This document shows positions 13,697 to 16,425 of a stretch of 16,425 nt of DNA, in pieces (the first letter of the stretch is position 1; every line of letters starts with the position of its first letter). Position numbers and translations under genes: made by a program. A model generated the notes under the pieces. That model saw only the letters and a list, made by a program, of their open reading frames with translations. It did not search any database and was not told the origin of the DNA. Location: the NCBI GenBank assembly GCA_027296665.1, contig JAPUIV010000148.1, positions 1 through 16,425 on the forward strand, read 5' to 3'. The stretch is from Acidobacteriota bacterium (GTDB taxonomy: Bacteria; Acidobacteriota; Polarisedimenticolia; JAPUIV01).

Positions 13697-14376
13697 CAGG
13701 ATTCCTCCAGAATGTATTCGAACAACAGGACACCGGCCCCCAGGACCAGGAGATTGAAGGCGGTCGCCAGTTCCAGCCAGGGAACGACGTCGGCCAGAGT
13801 GCCTCGGTTGAGAATGGTGGTTGTGGAGCGGACGGCCGATCCGATGAGAGGAATCTCCACCGGAAAAACGAGAAGGGGAAACAAGGTCTCACCTCGGCGG
13901 GTCTGGGCGGCGATCGCGGCAAATAAAGTTCCCAGGGCGGAAAACCCGATGGTGTGCAGGGCGATCAGGAGGAACAGCGGGCCGGCAAATCGGGCCAGCG
14001 GGAAGTTGAGGGTCACGGCAATCAGGGGGATCAGGACCACTTCCATGGCGAACAGGGTGGCGGTGTTGGCCAACCATTTTCCCAGGTAAATGGCGGCGGG
14101 ATCGATCGGCGTCAGCCGGAGGCCGCGCAGGCTATCCTGGGCCTGTTCCTGCCGGAAGGAATGTCCCAGGGTGAGAATCCCGGTGAAATGAATGGCGATC
14201 CAGATGACTCCCGCCCCCACCGTCTCGAAACTCAATTCCGTGAAATCGAGAGTGAAGTGAAAGATCACAAGAATCACCAGGGAAAAGAACAGCATGAGGG
14301 TGAAATTTTCCCTCTGGCGGAACTCCACCCGGAGGTCTTTCCCGGCAATGATGCAAACTGCCCGTAAGAAATTCAT
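13696..14376 (-). CDS. ccmB: Heme exporter membrane subunit CcmB
   Basis: Six-helix permease partner of the CcmA ATPase; the CcmAB complex uses ATP to free holo-CcmE. It has 226 residues, the usual length. It begins MNFLRAVCIIAGKDL and contains the typical EFRQRE segment, GAGVIWIAIHFTG and the loop FRQEQAQDSLRGLRLTPID. The start is ATG 14376, overlapping the ccmA stop (ATGA). A longer reading up to 14886 lies inside ccmA and is rejected. Confident. Confidence 0.95.
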   Translation of the reverse strand: MNFLRAVCIIAGKDLRVEFRQRENFTLMLFFSLVILVIFHFTLDFTELSFETVGAGVIWIAIHFTGILTLGHSFRQEQAQDSLRGLRLTPIDPAAIYLGKWLANTATLFAMEVVLIPLIAVTLNFPLARFAGPLFLLIALHTIGFSALGTLFAAIAAQTRRGETLFPLLVFPVEIPLIGSAVRSTTTILNRGTLADVVPWLELATAFNLLVLGAGVLLFEYILEES

Positions 14377-15110
14377 CGGTTCGGGGTGTGGCCGTTGGAC
14401 GACTGCACCACCTCCCGGAAGCGGGCGCGGAACTGTTCGAGGGTTGTTTGATTCTTGTCGACCGAAAAGGCCAGCCTTCCCGAATTCAAGATCAGGAGAT
14501 GGTCTCCCAGGGCATACCCCTCTGCCAAGTGATGGGTGGCAAGCAGAATGCTCCTCCCTTCTTCCCGAAGGCGGGAAAAGAGGCAGGAAAGCTGGTTGGC
14601 GCCCACCGGATCGATCCCCGCGAACGGTTCGTCCAGGAACAGCAGATCGGGATCGTGGAGCAGGGCCCGGGCAATTGCGAGTCTCTGCTCCATTCCCCGG
14701 GAAAAAGTTTGCACCGGATCCTGCATCCGATCGCCGAGCCCGACCTGCTCGGCACGGTTCCGGATCCGGGATTCCAGGTTGGATAGATTGTAGAGACGCC
14801 CGAAGAAGGCCAGGTTTTCGAATCCGGTGAGATGCGGGTAGAGGAAACTCCGGTGGCTCAGGAAGCCGAGCCGGGTCCGGGGCCAATCTCCGCGGTGGGA
14901 ATCTTCACCGAACAGGGTGACCGTTCCGGAGGTGGGCCGCAGCAGAGCCGCGAGGATCCGCAGGAGGGTGGTCTTGCCGGCGCCGTTGGGGCCGAAGATA
15001 CTGATCGATTCCCCTTCCCGCAGGACGAGGTTGATGCCGTCCAAGGCCCACCGGGCGCCGAATCGTTTCGACAACTCTTCGACTCTGACCGCAGGTTCGA
15101 TTCCGCTCAC
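14373..15110 (-). CDS. ccmA: Heme exporter ATP-binding subunit CcmA
   Basis: ABC ATPase of System I cytochrome c maturation, cytoplasmic and bound to CcmB. It has 245 residues. Walker A is GPNGAGKT (40-47), the ABC signature FSRGMEQR (136-143; usual form LSxGxxxR), Walker B LLFLDEP (156-162), and the switch histidine lies in LLATHH. The start is GTG 15110, which overlaps the preceding stop as GTGA and has GGAGGG a few bases upstream. A longer frame to 15380 is an overlap with the ccmI-like gene. Confident. Confidence 0.95.
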   Translation of the reverse strand: MSGIEPAVRVEELSKRFGARWALDGINLVLREGESISIFGPNGAGKTTLLRILAALLRPTSGTVTLFGEDSHRGDWPRTRLGFLSHRSFLYPHLTGFENLAFFGRLYNLSNLESRIRNRAEQVGLGDRMQDPVQTFSRGMEQRLAIARALLHDPDLLFLDEPFAGIDPVGANQLSCLFSRLREEGRSILLATHHLAEGYALGDHLLILNSGRLAFSVDKNQTTLEQFRARFREVVQSSNGHTPNR

Positions 15111-15424
15111 CCACCCTCCGGCTCGACCGGCATCCGGCCGGCACCCTTCCGGCCGCGATTCTCGAGTCTCCAGATGGCTTCCAAGGCTTCCTTTTTCAAC
15201 CCCTCCTTGAGTTCCCGGTAGTCCTTTTCTGAGAGTTTCCCGGAGTGAAAATCGAATTCCAGATCCCGGATCGAATCGTAGGCTCGCTCCTTGGCGAGAT
15301 AAAGATCCGCCACGGATCCCGAGGAAGCATCGGACGCGGTCGGGTGAGGGGAGATGGAAAACAACGGCGTGAGGATCCAAAGGGCGATGGCGATGGTGAT
15401 CAGAGTGAGAAACAGTACAAGCAT
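15107..15424 (-). CDS. ccmI: Short CcmI-type protein (N-terminal domain only)
   Basis: 105 residues: an N-terminal membrane helix (1-24), then a soluble region with AKERAYDSIRDLEFDFHSGKLSEKDYRELKEG (about 44-75), the signature of CcmI N-terminal regions. Full CcmI proteins continue with a TPR domain that holds apocytochrome c. That part is absent, and the stop leads straight into ccmA (GTGA overlap), so this is a short natural form rather than a broken gene. It starts at ATG 15424, three bases after the ccmH stop. The family is recognised from the helix plus motif; the symbol is given for the domain rather than for a proven equivalent function. Confidence 0.78.
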   Translation of the reverse strand: MLVLFLTLITIAIALWILTPLFSISPHPTASDASSGSVADLYLAKERAYDSIRDLEFDFHSGKLSEKDYRELKEGLKKEALEAIWRLENRGRKGAGRMPVEPEGG

Positions 15425-15427
15425 GGA

Positions 15428-15907
15428 TCAGTCTTCAATCTCCCGCAGCTCCCGTTCCAGTTTCTTCATCGTTTTCTTATCGGTGATCAGGCCGTGGGGA
15501 GGTGATGGCACGGGAGCAGGCCGGCCAGAAGCGGATCGGGTCAAGCGCAGGAGGGCCCACAGGAGCCCGGTGGCGCCAAACAGGAGAACCAGAAACGGGG
15601 TTATCCAGGCCACCAGGTTGAAACCGGTCTTCCCCGGCACGATGAGGATCTGTTCTCCATAACGTTGCTGGTAAAATTCAAGGATGGAAGCCGGGGTCTC
15701 TCCATCATCCAGCCGTCGCCCGATCTCCTGGCGAGCGGCAGATGCCGTTCCGCAGGTGCAGTCCTGGACCGACTGGTTTGAACAGGTGCCGCAGTAGCAG
15801 ACGATCTCCCGGGCGACCCCCGCGACCGCCTCCCGGTCGGCCGCCAGGTAGTTCCCGGTGGCGGAACCGGCAGTGAGAAGGACCGCCCAGATGAGCATTC
15901 TACCCAA
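15428..15907 (-). CDS. ccmH: Cytochrome c maturation protein CcmH/CycL, Cys-rich variant
   Basis: Periplasm-facing thiol reductase that keeps apocytochrome CXXCH cysteines reduced for heme attachment. It has 159 residues: a signal-anchor-like N-terminus, a small helical domain, and a membrane helix at about 101-121 (WITPFLVLLFGATGLLWALL). The usual LRCxxCQN active site appears as CYCGTCSNQSVQDCTC, with cysteines at 37, 39, 42, 50 and 52; Cys39 and Cys42 align with the classical pair. The downstream YGEQILIVP motif is normal. The start is TTG 15907: AGGGGG lies upstream, and the start adds an arginine to the otherwise uncharged N-terminus, favouring it over ATG 15898. It overlaps the ccmF stop by eight bases. 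Confidence 0.9.
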   Translation of the reverse strand: MGRMLIWAVLLTAGSATGNYLAADREAVAGVAREIVCYCGTCSNQSVQDCTCGTASAARQEIGRRLDDGETPASILEFYQQRYGEQILIVPGKTGFNLVAWITPFLVLLFGATGLLWALLRLTRSASGRPAPVPSPPHGLITDKKTMKKLERELREIED

Positions 15908-16425
15908 TGCTTTCCCCCTCGAGAATGCGGGCCGCGGCCGCCTGAGCCTTCCGGCCTCCGGAAGATTCCAGCTTGTGCAGTATTTCCTCGGCTGCCCTCC
16001 AGGCCCGTTCCCGCCGGCGGTCGGGGAGCACGGCGAAATGGGCTCCCAGAATGATCACCAGGCCGCCGAGCCAGATCCAGTTCACCAGGGGATTGATCAA
16101 GGCCTTGAACAGCCCGACACCGGTTTCCGGATCGAATCCGAGAAAGATCAGATACAGGTCCTCCGCCAGGGTTGAACGGATATCGACCTCGGTGGAGGGT
16201 TCCTGCGGGGGAGGATAGAAATTCCGGGCCGGACGCAGGGTGGTGACGATCCGATTCCCCTTCCGAACCGTCAGGACCGCGCCGAACTGCTCGGCATTGC
16301 GAAGTTTACGGGAGAATGTGTCCTCGAAGGTCAATTCATAGGGTCCAATCCGCATCGTTTCATGGAGGCGCAATGAGGCGGTCGTTTCCTGTTGATAGTT
16401 CCATGAGCCGGTGATCCCGACGACC
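15900..16425 (-). CDS. ccmF: Cytochrome c-type biogenesis protein CcmF, C-terminal part (runs off the right edge)
   Basis: The last 174 residues of CcmF, the heme lyase core that attaches heme to apocytochrome c. The frame is open at the right edge, beginning VVGITGSWNYQQE, which matches the segment after the late periplasmic loop of CcmF. GPYELTFED and a periplasmic stretch with FYPPPQEPSTEVDIRST follow, then a final helix (PLVNWIWLGGLVIILG) and a basic cytoplasmic tail. The TTG at 16373 is internal to this frame and is not the start. The stop (TAG) overlaps the ccmH start. Gene order suggests that ccmE, if present, lies further right. Confidence 0.92.
   Translation of the reverse strand, partial: VVGITGSWNYQQETTASLRLHETMRIGPYELTFEDTFSRKLRNAEQFGAVLTVRKGNRIVTTLRPARNFYPPPQEPSTEVDIRSTLAEDLYLIFLGFDPETGVGLFKALINPLVNWIWLGGLVIILGAHFAVLPDRRRERAWRAAEEILHKLESSGGRKAQAAAARILEGESIG

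Noticed and set aside
14377..14886. Extended N-terminus of ccmB
   Set aside because: It is the out-of-frame reading of ccmA; CcmB starts MNFLRAV at 14376.
15111..15380. Extended N-terminus of ccmA
   Set aside because: It overlaps the ccmI-like gene and has no ABC-domain similarity; GTG 15110 has a good ribosome site and GTGA coupling.

Overview
The window is a gene-dense stretch (roughly 60% G+C by eye) from a Gram-negative bacterium. System I (Ccm) cytochrome c maturation, a SPOR/SpoIID envelope protein, Hfq next to MiaA and proteins with DUF4388/PATAN domains together suggest a deltaproteobacterium-like lineage or a related candidate phylum (NC10, Nitrospirota, Nitrospinota or Acidobacteria-like). 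There is no rRNA or other decisive marker, so the phylum is an inference. I see no tRNA, rRNA, CRISPR array, insertion sequence or phage gene, and no gap between genes longer than about 120 bp.

Layout. (A) 1-6738, plus strand: a neurotransmitter:sodium symporter cut off by the left edge, a MetS-like one-helix partner, folB, folE, a large SPOR/SpoIID protein with an SLH-like insertion, then miaA-hfq and a PgsA-like CDP-alcohol phosphatidyltransferase. A sigma70-type promoter, whose -35 box contains the spoIID-like stop codon, probably starts the miaA-hfq-pgsA unit. (B) 6793-11526, minus strand: a three-gene accessory operon reading leftward. Its genes encode a DUF4388/PATAN protein with one membrane helix and a SPOR-like C-terminus, a secreted TPR protein with a HELAH metallopeptidase domain, and a cytoplasmic DUF4388 + J-domain + TPR protein. 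A near-consensus promoter (TTGACT, 17 bp, TATAAT) precedes it. (C) 11552-16425, minus strand: a tightly packed ccmF(partial)-ccmH-ccmI(short)-ccmA-ccmB-ccmC-ccmD unit followed without a gap by a LOG-family gene and lepB (signal peptidase I). ccmE and ccmG are not in the window.

How it works together. Most junctions in all three blocks are stop/start overlaps (ATGA, GTGA, TTGA, TGATG) or gaps of a few bases, so translational coupling looks like the rule here and helps fix the starts. Block C makes heme-loading machinery and the signal peptidase needed for exported apocytochromes. Block A mixes folate/pterin synthesis, peptidoglycan-associated envelope work, tRNA modification, sRNA chaperoning and phospholipid synthesis. 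Block B has no recognised pathway and is the best candidate for an undescribed system: its parts would link a cytoplasmic signalling module and an Hsp70 co-chaperone to a periplasmic peptidoglycan-binding domain and a secreted protease. Several naive longest-ORF starts (11526, 4711, 8541, 12433, 14886, 15380) are contradicted by promoters or by overlap with neighbours, and shorter starts are given here.
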